Shown: positions 8,660 to 17,578 of the stretch, piece after piece
Numbering within the stretch: position 1 is the stretch's first letter
Layout: each line of letters opens with the position of its first letter
Source of the DNA: Flavobacterium sp. LC2016-12
Lineage (GTDB): Bacteria; Bacteroidota; Bacteroidia; Flavobacteriales; Flavobacteriaceae
Assembly (NCBI RefSeq): GCF_015351595.1
Contig: NZ_JADKPT010000004.1
Span: 186,001 to 250,000, forward strand
Length of the DNA stretch: 64,000 nt
Direction: 5' to 3'
Notes under the pieces: model-generated
What the model was told of the DNA's origin: nothing
The model's input: the letters and a program-made list of their open reading frames with translations, nothing else
Databases searched by the model: none
Made by a program: the position numbers and the translations under genes

Positions 8660-9874
8660 TCAGAAGCGTTTTGTTAGGATAACCTGAACATTAAATCTAT
8701 TTCTGAATTCGTCAGGTAGGTATTCTTCGTACTCATAAAGAAAAACAGGTCTCACAAAAAAAGAATTACCAAGACGATGTTGGTATTGTATACCAGCTCT
8801 GTAGGACTTTAAAGGTTGTGTCAGACTATTATAAAGATAAAGATAAGGGACATTACCGTATTGCAATTCTAATCTAATAATCCTTTCTTTTTCGTCATTT
8901 GTGTTCTGAAAACTCAAGACATGAGAAAATAATTCGTTTGTCGTATCGTAATAAGGTCTGTACGCAATTGTATTGACACCAATGTGGTAGGCCAATTGTC
9001 CTGTTAGTAAGGTTACATCTTCTGTTTCAAAATGCATGTATCGAATACCCAGGGCATAATCAAATTTTTTATGTGGAACGAAATAATATTCAACACCCGC
9101 TTTTGCTACAGGAAATACAGTCTCTCCTGTTGAAATACCACCATTTACATACAAATAGTTCTTTTTAGCAAAGGTTTGATAATAGTCTGCTTCAAACAGC
9201 ATTTGCGTATCGCCATTTACATGACCCACATTAGCACGTCCTACAAGTGCTGACTTGGTAAACTTATGAGAGTACTCGACATAACCATAATGCAATGGAG
9301 ATTGTCCGGGATTCGATGTAGATATATTTAAATAAGAAGCTGCTATTGCATTTTTTGCCTTTTGGCCAATCAGTGTTCTCACTCCTCTAAAGGCCTGAGT
9401 ACTATTATCTGTAATCGATACTTTTTCGATAATGGCTAAAGCTTCTTCGTTGCGATTTAATTTTTCGAGACAATTTACTTTTATCCTCAAAACATCAAGC
9501 GAATTTGGCTCTATTGCTAAGTATCGATCGCAATAATCAATACATTTATCGAACTGTTCTGACCAAAAATAAGTATTTATAATCGCCAATAAAGCATCGG
9601 GACTTGGATTGGTCCTGTCTGCCATAGGCGCTAAAATTTTAATAGAACTATTGTAGTCTTTTTTCCAGCTGTAAATACGTCCGTTGTAAATTTTTATTTC
9701 TTCATTCTCAGGAAATTTTACGCTTAAAGGTTCAGTGAGTGCTAAGGCAGCATCGTAGTTACCTTTCTCTACTTCACGCTTTGCGTGCCTCAGTACATCA
9801 TCAATAGTGTTTTCCTGTGCCAATACGACAGGAGAAATAAGCAGCAGGAAAATTGTATAATATAGAAACTTCAT
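8660..9874 (-). CDS. TPR protein with YaiO-type outer-membrane barrel
   Basis: A signal peptide ends near residue 19 (VVLAQ). TPR-like helical repeats follow (about 25-165, e.g. GNYDAALALTEPLSVKFPEN), then about 235 residues of alternating beta strands ending in NVQVILTKRF, a normal outer-membrane insertion end. This TPR-plus-barrel plan matches the YaiO family and recalls PgaA, the exporter of poly-GlcNAc. I infer that it carries the polymer made by the glycosyltransferase through the outer membrane. Its start codon overlaps the stop of the response regulator by one base (TAATG), so the two are translationally coupled. Confidence 0.8.
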   Translation of the reverse strand: MKFLYYTIFLLLISPVVLAQENTIDDVLRHAKREVEKGNYDAALALTEPLSVKFPENEEIKIYNGRIYSWKKDYNSSIKILAPMADRTNPSPDALLAIINTYFWSEQFDKCIDYCDRYLAIEPNSLDVLRIKVNCLEKLNRNEEALAIIEKVSITDNSTQAFRGVRTLIGQKAKNAIAASYLNISTSNPGQSPLHYGYVEYSHKFTKSALVGRANVGHVNGDTQMLFEADYYQTFAKKNYLYVNGGISTGETVFPVAKAGVEYYFVPHKKFDYALGIRYMHFETEDVTLLTGQLAYHIGVNTIAYRPYYDTTNELFSHVLSFQNTNDEKERIIRLELQYGNVPYLYLYNSLTQPLKSYRAGIQYQHRLGNSFFVRPVFLYEYEEYLPDEFRNRFNVQVILTKRF

Positions 9875-10239
9875 TAAGCACGTGTTTTTAGAAGTTTATT
9901 AATTCTCACTAAAAGCACAGCAGGACTCACAGGTTTCGCAATGAACTCGTTTGCCCCAAGATCAAATGAATCGAGTTCGGTTTGCTCAACACCTGACGAA
10001 GTAAATATAATGATCGGAACATCAGAGCCTATGGTTTCTCTCACATATTGCGTAATTTCCATTCCGCTTATGCCGGGCATGTTGATATCCGTAAGGATTA
10101 AGTCGTAATTATTTGTTTCGATTGCATCTAATGCTTCTTTTCCATCAGAAAACTGGTCAACGGTAAATCCCTTAGACTCCAGGAAAAAGGATAATGATTT
10201 ACGCAGCATATCATTATCTTCAGATAAAATGATTCTCAT
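9874..10239 (-). CDS. Single-domain response regulator
   Basis: A CheY-like receiver of 121 residues with no output domain. The acidic pair E7/D8, phospho-acceptor D51, T80 and K102 are all present, so it should be phosphorylatable. It opens the exopolysaccharide operon and its stop overlaps the YaiO-type start. The hybrid kinase 75 bases upstream has a C-terminal Hpt domain that could phosphorylate it. With no DNA-binding part, it probably acts by protein contact, perhaps with the HEAT protein or synthase (inferred). Confidence 0.9.
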   Translation of the reverse strand: MRIILSEDNDMLRKSLSFFLESKGFTVDQFSDGKEALDAIETNNYDLILTDINMPGISGMEITQYVRETIGSDVPIIIFTSSGVEQTELDSFDLGANEFIAKPVSPAVLLVRINKLLKTRA

Positions 10240-10314
10240 AGGTTATTAATTTGAGGCAAATTTGACTTTATAACTTTTGGATCTAACGTAAAGCTAGAGT
10301 ATATTACTCACTTT

Positions 10315-12300
10315 TCATAGCTCATTCAGAATTTTAACTACTTCATTAACGCCACATTTTAATAGGTTCATTTGATTTCCAGCTTCAGAAGTGAAATGTC
10401 CCAGTGAAGCTTCTTCCTCAATAATAGATAAAGAATGACTAAGATCCGTAAGCATAAACATGTCTACACTAGACTTCATGTTGTGCGATAGTTTCTTTAC
10501 TTTATCATGACTTTCACTATTGAATGCTTCTTCTAATTGCTCAAATTCGGCAGGGATTTTTTCTATAAAAAGATTTATCATTTCTTTTTTAAACGCCGGA
10601 TCACCACAGGCCATCTCGTCTAAATAAGAAAAGTCTATTTTTCTCTTCTTTACTGCATTAAGATCTTTGTTCATTACGGTTTTAATAGCCTTTAAAAGTA
10701 CCGGTTGCTTAAATGGTTTTGGTACGTAAGCATCCATGCCGACATCAAAACAACGCTCCTGCTCACCTACCAGCGAGTGCGCCGTCATAGCAATAATCGG
10801 AATGTTTAATTTCATTTCATTCCTGATGTATTCTGTCGTTTGATAACCATCTTTAACAGGCATCTGAAGATCCATCAGCACCAGATCGTATTTGTTTTTG
10901 GATAACAATGCTATTCCTTCTTCCCCATTTTCGGCAATATCCAATTCAAAACCAAAATTTTGAATAACACTCCTTACCAATTTCTGGTTTAAAAGATTGT
11001 CCTCGCAAAGCAGTATTTTAAGTTTACCCAGTTTATCTTCTGAAACTGCTTCTGCAGCTATTTCGTCATGGTTTACTTTTTTATACTGAAACACAAAGAA
11101 AAACTCCGAGCCTCTATTCGGTTTGCTTTTCACCTGAATTTCACTTGCGTGCAATTCAACCAGCTGTTTGACAATATTGAGACCAAGACCGGTACCGCCA
11201 AATCTTCTAGTTGTACTTTCTTCTGCTTGTTTAAAACGTTCAAAAATAGTCGCCAGTTTATCCTCAGGTATACCAATACCGGTATCTTTAACTGAAAATC
11301 GGAGTGCATAATGACCCTCTGTTTCATCAACTAATTTTACAGAAACTGTTACTTCTCCTTCTTCGGTAAATTTTAGGGCATTTCCTGTAAGGTTAACCAA
11401 AATCTGATTTAGTCTTCCCTGATCACCAATTACATTGTCGGGCATATCGGCATCCAAGAAAAGATTGAATTCAATATCTTTTGGAACCTTTACTTTTAGC
11501 AGCTTATAAATATGTTTAAGTGTCTTTTTTAAATTGAAGGGCTGCGCTTCAATAACCAAATTACCAGATTCTATTTTAGAAAGATCTAAAATATCGTTTA
11601 CGATCAAAAGCAAATTTTCCCCTGCTACCTGAACACTGCCAATGTAATCCTGTTGAACCGTATCCAATTTGGTCTGGGCTAAAAGGTCTGTAAAACCAAT
11701 TATGGCATTTAAAGGAGTTCTGATTTCGTGGCTCATATTGGCCAAAAAACTATCTTTTGCCAATACGGCACGTTCCGCTATTTTTTTCTGGGCGTCGAGT
11801 TCAATGTTTTTTGTTCTTAATTCCAATTGATTTATCACGTGTTTTGCCACTATAGAAAGTGCGTTACGCTGATTTTCATTAAGTTCTTTAGTAACATGAT
11901 CTATGGCACAAAGAGTCCCAATATTATGACCGTCGGGTGTTGTTAGCGGAACCCCTGCATAAAACCTTACCTTAAAACCACCGGTAACATTAGGGTCGTC
12001 TTTAAGTCTTTCATTTAGATGCGTATCCCGTATTTCAACCATATTTGACTCCATAATGGTGTATCGGCAAAAGCTAATTTCTCTTGGCACCTCTGATACT
12101 CCAATTCCAATTTCAGATTTAAACCATTGACGGCTTTCATCAATAAAAGAAATATGGGCTATTGGCACGCCACAGATATACGAAACAAGTTTGGTTGCAT
12201 CATCAAAAGCATGCTCCGGTAAACTGTCCAGAATATTATAGCGCTTTAAGGCTGCCAAACGCGCTAATTCGTTGTGTGGTATTGGAATTTCTGTATTCAT
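10315..12300 (-). CDS. Hybrid histidine kinase: GAF-HisKA-HATPase-REC-Hpt
   Basis: A 661-residue soluble sensor kinase. A GAF domain fills about residues 20-165 (including RQWFKSEIGIG and FYAGVPLTTPDGHNIGTLC). The phospho-accepting His191 is in SHEIRTPLNAIIGF. An ATPase domain with DTGIGIPEDK and GGTGLGLNI follows, then a receiver (ILLCEDNLLNQ...LVLMDLQMP) and a C-terminal Hpt domain (LSHNMKSSVDM). This is a full His-Asp-His relay lacking only the final receiver, which the next gene supplies. There is no membrane segment, so the signal is likely intracellular and is read by the GAF domain. Confidence 0.92.
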   Translation of the reverse strand: MNTEIPIPHNELARLAALKRYNILDSLPEHAFDDATKLVSYICGVPIAHISFIDESRQWFKSEIGIGVSEVPREISFCRYTIMESNMVEIRDTHLNERLKDDPNVTGGFKVRFYAGVPLTTPDGHNIGTLCAIDHVTKELNENQRNALSIVAKHVINQLELRTKNIELDAQKKIAERAVLAKDSFLANMSHEIRTPLNAIIGFTDLLAQTKLDTVQQDYIGSVQVAGENLLLIVNDILDLSKIESGNLVIEAQPFNLKKTLKHIYKLLKVKVPKDIEFNLFLDADMPDNVIGDQGRLNQILVNLTGNALKFTEEGEVTVSVKLVDETEGHYALRFSVKDTGIGIPEDKLATIFERFKQAEESTTRRFGGTGLGLNIVKQLVELHASEIQVKSKPNRGSEFFFVFQYKKVNHDEIAAEAVSEDKLGKLKILLCEDNLLNQKLVRSVIQNFGFELDIAENGEEGIALLSKNKYDLVLMDLQMPVKDGYQTTEYIRNEMKLNIPIIAMTAHSLVGEQERCFDVGMDAYVPKPFKQPVLLKAIKTVMNKDLNAVKKRKIDFSYLDEMACGDPAFKKEMINLFIEKIPAEFEQLEEAFNSESHDKVKKLSHNMKSSVDMFMLTDLSHSLSIIEEEASLGHFTSEAGNQMNLLKCGVNEVVKILNEL

Positions 12301-12439
12301 TCTCTTAAAAAGTAAAATGTATAAATATAAATAATTTAAGATAAAACTTTATCAAAAAAAAGAAAGAGAAAGCGTTTTTAACATTACAAATGCTTTTCTG
12401 TCTGGGTCAATATTCATAAAAATGAGCGCTTTAAAAAAC

Positions 12440-12468
12440 AAAAACACCTTTAATAAAAAAGGTGTTTT
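12440..12468 (-). terminator. Terminator of the siderophore receptor gene
   Basis: AAAACACCTT (12441-12450) pairs with AAGGTGTTTT (12459-12468) around a short A-rich loop, with T-rich sequence downstream on the minus strand. It separates the receptor gene from the kinase gene. Confidence 0.8.
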
Positions 12469-12486
12469 TATAAGATAAATAGCAGG

Positions 12487-14808
12487 CTAAAATTTAAAAG
12501 TAAGATTAGCCAGGAAATTGGTTGGAGCCTGTGGAGCTCCCCAGGTACTCCAATATTTCTCGTTAGTTAGATTATTTAATTTGATTCCGATTCTCCAATT
12601 TGGTCGCTCATAAAAAACAGTCGCATTTAAAATAGTATAAGATGGAATATAGAAAGTATTGGCAGTAGACATATAGGTTTCATCTACATAATTTGCTCCA
12701 AAACCTAAGCCTAAGCCTTTTATCTTGTTTTGGAATTTATAAGAAGCCCAAAAGTTCACTACATTTTCAGGTGCATCTGCCGCTTTATTTCCTTCAAAAG
12801 TTGTGGATTTTACGATCTTATTATCGTTGTATGCATATCCGGCAATAATGTCTAATCCCGGAATAGGATTGGCAATTAACTCAAAATCAAAACCTTTACT
12901 TACCTGTTTTCCTCCTTGTTCGTAGGTTAAATCGGCATATCGCATTACAGCATTGTCATTGGTAATGTTGTAATAACTAATTGTAGTACTTAATTTCTTA
13001 TTGAAAACTTCCGCTTTTATACCAGCCTCAAACTGATTTGCATAAAGCGGATCTAAAATCAACTGTCCGCCATCAGGTTGGTTTACAGGAGCAAGGTTCT
13101 GAAACCCGTTTAAATAATTACCAAACACAGAAACCTGATCTTTAACGATCTGATACACCAATCCTAATTTAGGAGACAAAGAAGTTTGATTATAAGCCGG
13201 CGTAGTACCGCTTTCTTTACGATCAAAATTATCTACACGTAAACTCAGCATGGCAGAAAATCGGTCAGCGATACTGATAACATCAGAAACATAGGCACTA
13301 AAGGTAAATTCTTCCCTGCCTGCTCTTATCGTTGGATTTCCCAATACATCATCAATCTCTTTTTTTCTCACGGGAACAAAGTTCGTTGTCACATCAATGG
13401 TTCTAAAAGGAGCTACAGGAGTCGTAACAGTTGAAAATGTATCAGAATAATATCTGTAATTTACACCCGTTAGTAATTTGTGTTTTAGAAATCCGGTTGC
13501 AAATGCACCATTGATATTTTCTTGTATGTTGGTATAATTACTTGATATAGGTCCAAAAACGGTAGCGCGCATTGTCACTGTTGTTGGTGAAGTCCAGGTT
13601 GGCAAAGCCTGATAACTGTAGTCCACGTTCTCACTTACATAAGAAAATAAGGTAGTCGATTTCCAGTTATCATTGATTTGATATTCTCCCTGCACAAAAG
13701 CTTTTGCTGACGATGATTTAGCATCTGCATCGTCGTGAACTAATGCTTTTTTATAATCCAGTTTTACATCGCCGGGATTTGTTATACCAGATGTGGCAGT
13801 TGCATTAGGGTATAAAGGTTTTGTGTTATTCGTATTAAACAACTCCGCATCGATATTAAAGGTAAGTTTCTCTGATGCTTTATAGGTAATGCTTGGCGTA
13901 AATTCGAGGGTATTATTGAAACCATAATCCAGAAAGCTTTTTTCTCTGTTCACCGCAACATTTAGTCGGAATAATACATTTTTATCTTTTGTAAGCGGCG
14001 TATTAATATCTGCTGTCAGACGATTTAATCCAAAACTTCCTCCTGTGTAGGCGATTTCGGTTACTGCAGTTTCAAAAGGTTTTTTGGTTACCAAATTAAC
14101 TACTCCTCCAAATGAAGATGCCGAAGATCCAAACAAAGTTCCCGAAGGGCCTTTCAAAATTTCGATTCGTTCTACATTCGCAATCCCAACGGAAGAACGG
14201 CCTGATAATGTCTCCATTCCGTTTCTTGAATTTACCCCGACTGTAAATCCTCTAAAAATAGCTGCAAAACCACCCGATGGATAATTAAGCGGTACTACTC
14301 CGGGTGAATTTCTAAGAGCACTCCCAATCTCGACTGCAATTTGTTCTTGCAAAAGTTCTTTATGAACCAGACTGTAAACCTGTGGATTTTCAAGATTTTT
14401 TAAAGGCATTCTGGCTACATAAGTTGTCTTTTTTGATAAAATGCTTTTTCTGCTATTAATAACAACTTCCTGTAATTCTTTGTTCGATACTTTCAATTGC
14501 AAACTAATTGTAGTCATTTCATTATCTGCAACATTTATTTCCTGTTCCGAAGTTTCATAACCTGTAAGGGATATTTGCAACGTATAGGTATTGGCTTTTA
14601 CTCTGTTCAATTCAAAACTTCCGTCATCATTTGTTGATGTATTATATTTTGAGTTCTTAAGCGTAATGTTTACGTCTGCTGCCGGAGCCCCATCTGAAGT
14701 TGTGATTTGTCCTTTTACTTTTCCATGATTCTGTGAAAAGGAATGGACTGAAAATAAAAGAGTGATAATACATAAAAAGAGAACTGTTTTTAAACTAAGA
14801 TATTTCAT
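12487..14808 (-). CDS. TonB-dependent siderophore-type receptor
   Basis: A 773-residue outer-membrane receptor for energy-driven uptake of iron chelates or similar ligands. A signal peptide (ending VHSFSQ) is followed by a carboxypeptidase-regulatory-like beta domain (about 32-110), as is usual in Bacteroidota. The plug carries IEILKGPSGTLFGSSASSFGGVV, written here as residues about 212-234 with key GPSGTLFG. The barrel ends in FLANLTFKF. The ligand is not known; a siderophore is inferred from the plug and barrel type. A strong promoter lies just upstream. No synthesis genes are nearby. Confidence 0.9.
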   Translation of the reverse strand: MKYLSLKTVLFLCIITLLFSVHSFSQNHGKVKGQITTSDGAPAADVNITLKNSKYNTSTNDDGSFELNRVKANTYTLQISLTGYETSEQEINVADNEMTTISLQLKVSNKELQEVVINSRKSILSKKTTYVARMPLKNLENPQVYSLVHKELLQEQIAVEIGSALRNSPGVVPLNYPSGGFAAIFRGFTVGVNSRNGMETLSGRSSVGIANVERIEILKGPSGTLFGSSASSFGGVVNLVTKKPFETAVTEIAYTGGSFGLNRLTADINTPLTKDKNVLFRLNVAVNREKSFLDYGFNNTLEFTPSITYKASEKLTFNIDAELFNTNNTKPLYPNATATSGITNPGDVKLDYKKALVHDDADAKSSSAKAFVQGEYQINDNWKSTTLFSYVSENVDYSYQALPTWTSPTTVTMRATVFGPISSNYTNIQENINGAFATGFLKHKLLTGVNYRYYSDTFSTVTTPVAPFRTIDVTTNFVPVRKKEIDDVLGNPTIRAGREEFTFSAYVSDVISIADRFSAMLSLRVDNFDRKESGTTPAYNQTSLSPKLGLVYQIVKDQVSVFGNYLNGFQNLAPVNQPDGGQLILDPLYANQFEAGIKAEVFNKKLSTTISYYNITNDNAVMRYADLTYEQGGKQVSKGFDFELIANPIPGLDIIAGYAYNDNKIVKSTTFEGNKAADAPENVVNFWASYKFQNKIKGLGLGFGANYVDETYMSTANTFYIPSYTILNATVFYERPNWRIGIKLNNLTNEKYWSTWGAPQAPTNFLANLTFKF

Positions 14809-14860
14809 TGATTTTCAAATTTGATTAGTTTATTTTTATTTAGAATTAATAAAAACAGCG

Positions 14861-14890
14861 CAAATGTAAAAATTAATAATTGTTTAACAA
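14861..14890 (-). promoter_or_regulatory. Promoter of the siderophore receptor
   Basis: On the minus strand TTG (14888-14890), a 19-base gap and TACATTTG (14861-14868) form a textbook Bacteroidota promoter. The expected transcript leader is about 45-50 bases. Confidence 0.7.
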
Positions 14891-15158
14891 GTATTTATTT
14901 TGTGTAATGGTATTTAACTAAAGTAATTAAATACTTACCTCCCACTACATTACTTATACAAACGAAAAAGGCCTGCAAAACTAGCGTTCTACAGGACCTT
15001 TGTATTTTAAATTCTTTCTAACTTCTTTAATTCATATAGCGCAATGGGCCTTATTATTCATCAATATAACAAAACCCACTTCGCTATATTCAACTAAAAA
15101 ACAATTTTAAATGAAACAATTTAAGCCAACCTTTATTTTTTTTTAAATATTTATTTTA
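14891..15158. other. Gene-free stretch between the receptor gene and the asparagine/aspartate operon
   Basis: No convincing gene is seen. It holds the hairpin at 14967-15001. The rest, including an IR-poor AT-rich run up to the porin stop, shows nothing I can name. Confidence 0.4.
14967..15001 (-). terminator. Probable terminator of the asparagine/aspartate operon
   Basis: AAAGGCCTG (14967-14975) pairs with CAGG-A-CCTTT (14992-15001) with one bulge and a 16-base loop. It lies after the last gene of the minus-strand operon. The large loop makes the call moderate. Confidence 0.45.
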
Positions 15159-16469
15159 TTACAGTAAAATCTGAATTCTGGACTGAAAAAACTGGGTTGC
15201 CCCTTTCAGACTGTACCGGTCTAATATTCCATAGCCATAAGCAAATTCAAATCTTAAGTTTGCAGAAAGATACCAGTTAAACGTAGGTGTTATTCTCCAG
15301 AATCGTCCGCCCTCGATTAATCCACCATTTAATTCATTGGTCGAATATCTTAATGCAGCCTCGATTTCTCCTAATCCTCCCTGAAAAACAGATTTTTTAA
15401 CCGGTATGAAAGTATAAATTCCACTTGTCGTTGTGTACGGTCTGCTTGCTCCTGTAAAAATGTAACTCATCATTACTTCTCCACCATGAAAAACCGGATC
15501 GTTTTTTTCTTTTGAATTAAACATTTGCCAGCCATATTCAGTTCCAAACAACCATGGTCCCTTATTATAGTAGATTTCCCAACCGACAAAAGTTCCCTGA
15601 TTGGATGAAAAACTACCTGTATCTATAAAAATGGGAGCTGTGTTGGATTCGGGTCTTGATTTAAGTCTGATCTTATTGTCTTCCGGCTGTCCTATTCTGA
15701 AATTACCTCCAATATGAAGCGTAGTTTGTTTTTCTTCAGAATGAATTGGAAGCCATGCCGCTCTTGTTATAAATTGCCAGCTATACGTACTGAAACCCTG
15801 ATTGTGCGATAGCCAGTCTGCAAAAATCCCCATATTCCAGACGATTCTTTGTTTAGGAAGGTAGCCCAGCCATTTTATACCATCACCCAAAATCGGTATT
15901 GCATCAATTGCCATATGACGTTCCAAAGATTCTCCCGAGTAACCGTTCATAACTTTGCTAAGCGAATAACCTTCTTTAGTTCGACCGATGAAAACGCTTC
16001 CCCAGATTTCCGGAGTTGCGATCATTACTCCTGACTCGCGAACATACCATTCTTTCGCATCTCCGTCATACATGAAACCGGCTTTCCAGGTTATGGTTCT
16101 TTTTGTTTTCAGCTGGCCACCGATTAAAACCCTAAAGTCACGAACATCAAAATCGTATTTAAGCTCTTCGCCAATAGAATCCATTTGTCGCTTCCCGGTT
16201 GCATCCTGAGTGTATCCTGCATATTCATATAAAAAACCAGCACCCAATTTGATCGTTGTAAAACTGGTGTCAAACATATTCCAGGGCAGTTTTTCAGCCT
16301 TTGTAGTGTCTGCAGCCTGTAACACATCACCTTCAGTTCCGTCAGGTACTGTTTTTGGCAGCTCCTGACCTAGTGAACGACAAGGTAAAAGCAGCATTAT
16401 TAAGACAACCAAACCAACCCGCAATTGCGACAGAACGGAACAATTAGCTATGATTCGTTTTGCTTTCAA
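15159..16469 (-). CDS. OprO/OprP-like outer-membrane porin
   Basis: A 436-residue barrel with an N-terminal signal peptide (hydrophobic stretch about 17-34, ending RSLGQ). Strands recur throughout (FRVLIGGQLKTKRTITWKAGFMYD, FEFAYGYGILDRY), ending in FQSRIQILL. The pattern fits the phosphate-selective porin O/P family, whose members are channels for small anions. It is the last gene of the operon, 18 bases after asparaginase, so its cargo may be asparagine, aspartate or the dicarboxylate product (inferred). Confidence 0.75.
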   Translation of the reverse strand: MKAKRIIANCSVLSQLRVGLVVLIMLLLPCRSLGQELPKTVPDGTEGDVLQAADTTKAEKLPWNMFDTSFTTIKLGAGFLYEYAGYTQDATGKRQMDSIGEELKYDFDVRDFRVLIGGQLKTKRTITWKAGFMYDGDAKEWYVRESGVMIATPEIWGSVFIGRTKEGYSLSKVMNGYSGESLERHMAIDAIPILGDGIKWLGYLPKQRIVWNMGIFADWLSHNQGFSTYSWQFITRAAWLPIHSEEKQTTLHIGGNFRIGQPEDNKIRLKSRPESNTAPIFIDTGSFSSNQGTFVGWEIYYNKGPWLFGTEYGWQMFNSKEKNDPVFHGGEVMMSYIFTGASRPYTTTSGIYTFIPVKKSVFQGGLGEIEAALRYSTNELNGGLIEGGRFWRITPTFNWYLSANLRFEFAYGYGILDRYSLKGATQFFQSRIQILL

Positions 16470-16487
16470 AATACCGTTATTTATAGA

Positions 16488-17555
16488 TTAATATTCCAGG
16501 AATATTTTTTGCAATTCATCCAATTTTCTTGGTTTAAGTAAGGCTACGGTCAACAGGATTCTTGATTTTTGCGGATTTAATCCATAAGAAGCTATAAGAC
16601 CCAATTCATCATCATTACATTCCACATTACGCCCTACAATACCCGTTGCAACACGTGTGCTTCGTACTACAATAATTCCTTTTTTACTTGCTCTTGCACA
16701 AGCGTCAAGAGAAGCTTTATTCATGTTTCCGTTTCCAACACCGGCAATTACAATTCCTTTTGCGCCTTTTTCAATTGAAGCATCGATCAAATCCGGTTTC
16801 ATATCGGCATCAGCATAAATAATATCAACACGAGGAAAAGTCGTTACTCCTTTCACTTCGAATTCAGAGCTTTTTCCGAATTTTTGATCAGGATAATGGT
16901 AAAAATCATTTACTCCGTAAGAAGTAGTTCCAATAAGTCCGCGTATTGGAGACATAAAAGTCTGAACCGCTGTTGTACTCACTTTAGTTAAAGATTGTGC
17001 CGAATGTATCCAGTCATTCATTACCAAAAGCACACCGTGGGCTTTTGCTTTAGGATCTGCAGCCACAGCAATAGCATTATACAAATTTAAAGGCCCGTCA
17101 GCACTAATTGCAGTCGATGGTCGCATCGATCCTACAAGTACAACAGGTTTTTCTGTTTTTACCACCAGATTTAGAAAATAGGCTGTTTCCTCCATAGTAT
17201 CAGTTCCATGTGTGATCACAAAACCGTCAACATCTTTACTTCCGGCTAATTCATTGATTCTGTTGGCTACTTTCAGCATGATTTCAAATGACATATCCTG
17301 AGATCCTACATTTGAAATTTGCTCTCCTTTAATATCGGCCAGTTTCATAGCGTCCGGTACTGCATTTACCATCGCATCTATAGTAACTTGTCCGGAAGTA
17401 TAACCCGATTGTACGCCACTTGCCGCAGAACCTGCAATGGTACCGCCTGTTGCCAGAATTAGAACTTTAGGCTTCGTTTGAGCCATTATACCCGTACTTA
17501 CTGATAGTAGGATAATAAGAAATAGTTTTTTATAAGAGGTTGTATATACTTTCAT
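16488..17555 (-). CDS. ansB: Type II (periplasmic) L-asparaginase
   Basis: Hydrolyses asparagine to aspartate and ammonia. It has 355 residues with a signal peptide ending GIMAQ (cut near 26). The catalytic motif ATGGTIAGS holds the nucleophile Thr39. Ser85 and HGTDTMEET with Thr118-Asp119 form the second site, and the SLTKVSTT stretch supplies the lysine. The export signal marks the high-affinity, periplasmic type II. It lies 23 bases after the aspartase gene, so product and substrate link directly with that enzyme. Confidence 0.94.
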   Translation of the reverse strand: MKVYTTSYKKLFLIILLSVSTGIMAQTKPKVLILATGGTIAGSAASGVQSGYTSGQVTIDAMVNAVPDAMKLADIKGEQISNVGSQDMSFEIMLKVANRINELAGSKDVDGFVITHGTDTMEETAYFLNLVVKTEKPVVLVGSMRPSTAISADGPLNLYNAIAVAADPKAKAHGVLLVMNDWIHSAQSLTKVSTTAVQTFMSPIRGLIGTTSYGVNDFYHYPDQKFGKSSEFEVKGVTTFPRVDIIYADADMKPDLIDASIEKGAKGIVIAGVGNGNMNKASLDACARASKKGIIVVRSTRVATGIVGRNVECNDDELGLIASYGLNPQKSRILLTVALLKPRKLDELQKIFLEY

Positions 17556-17578
17556 GATATAGATTTTTTAGTTGATGG

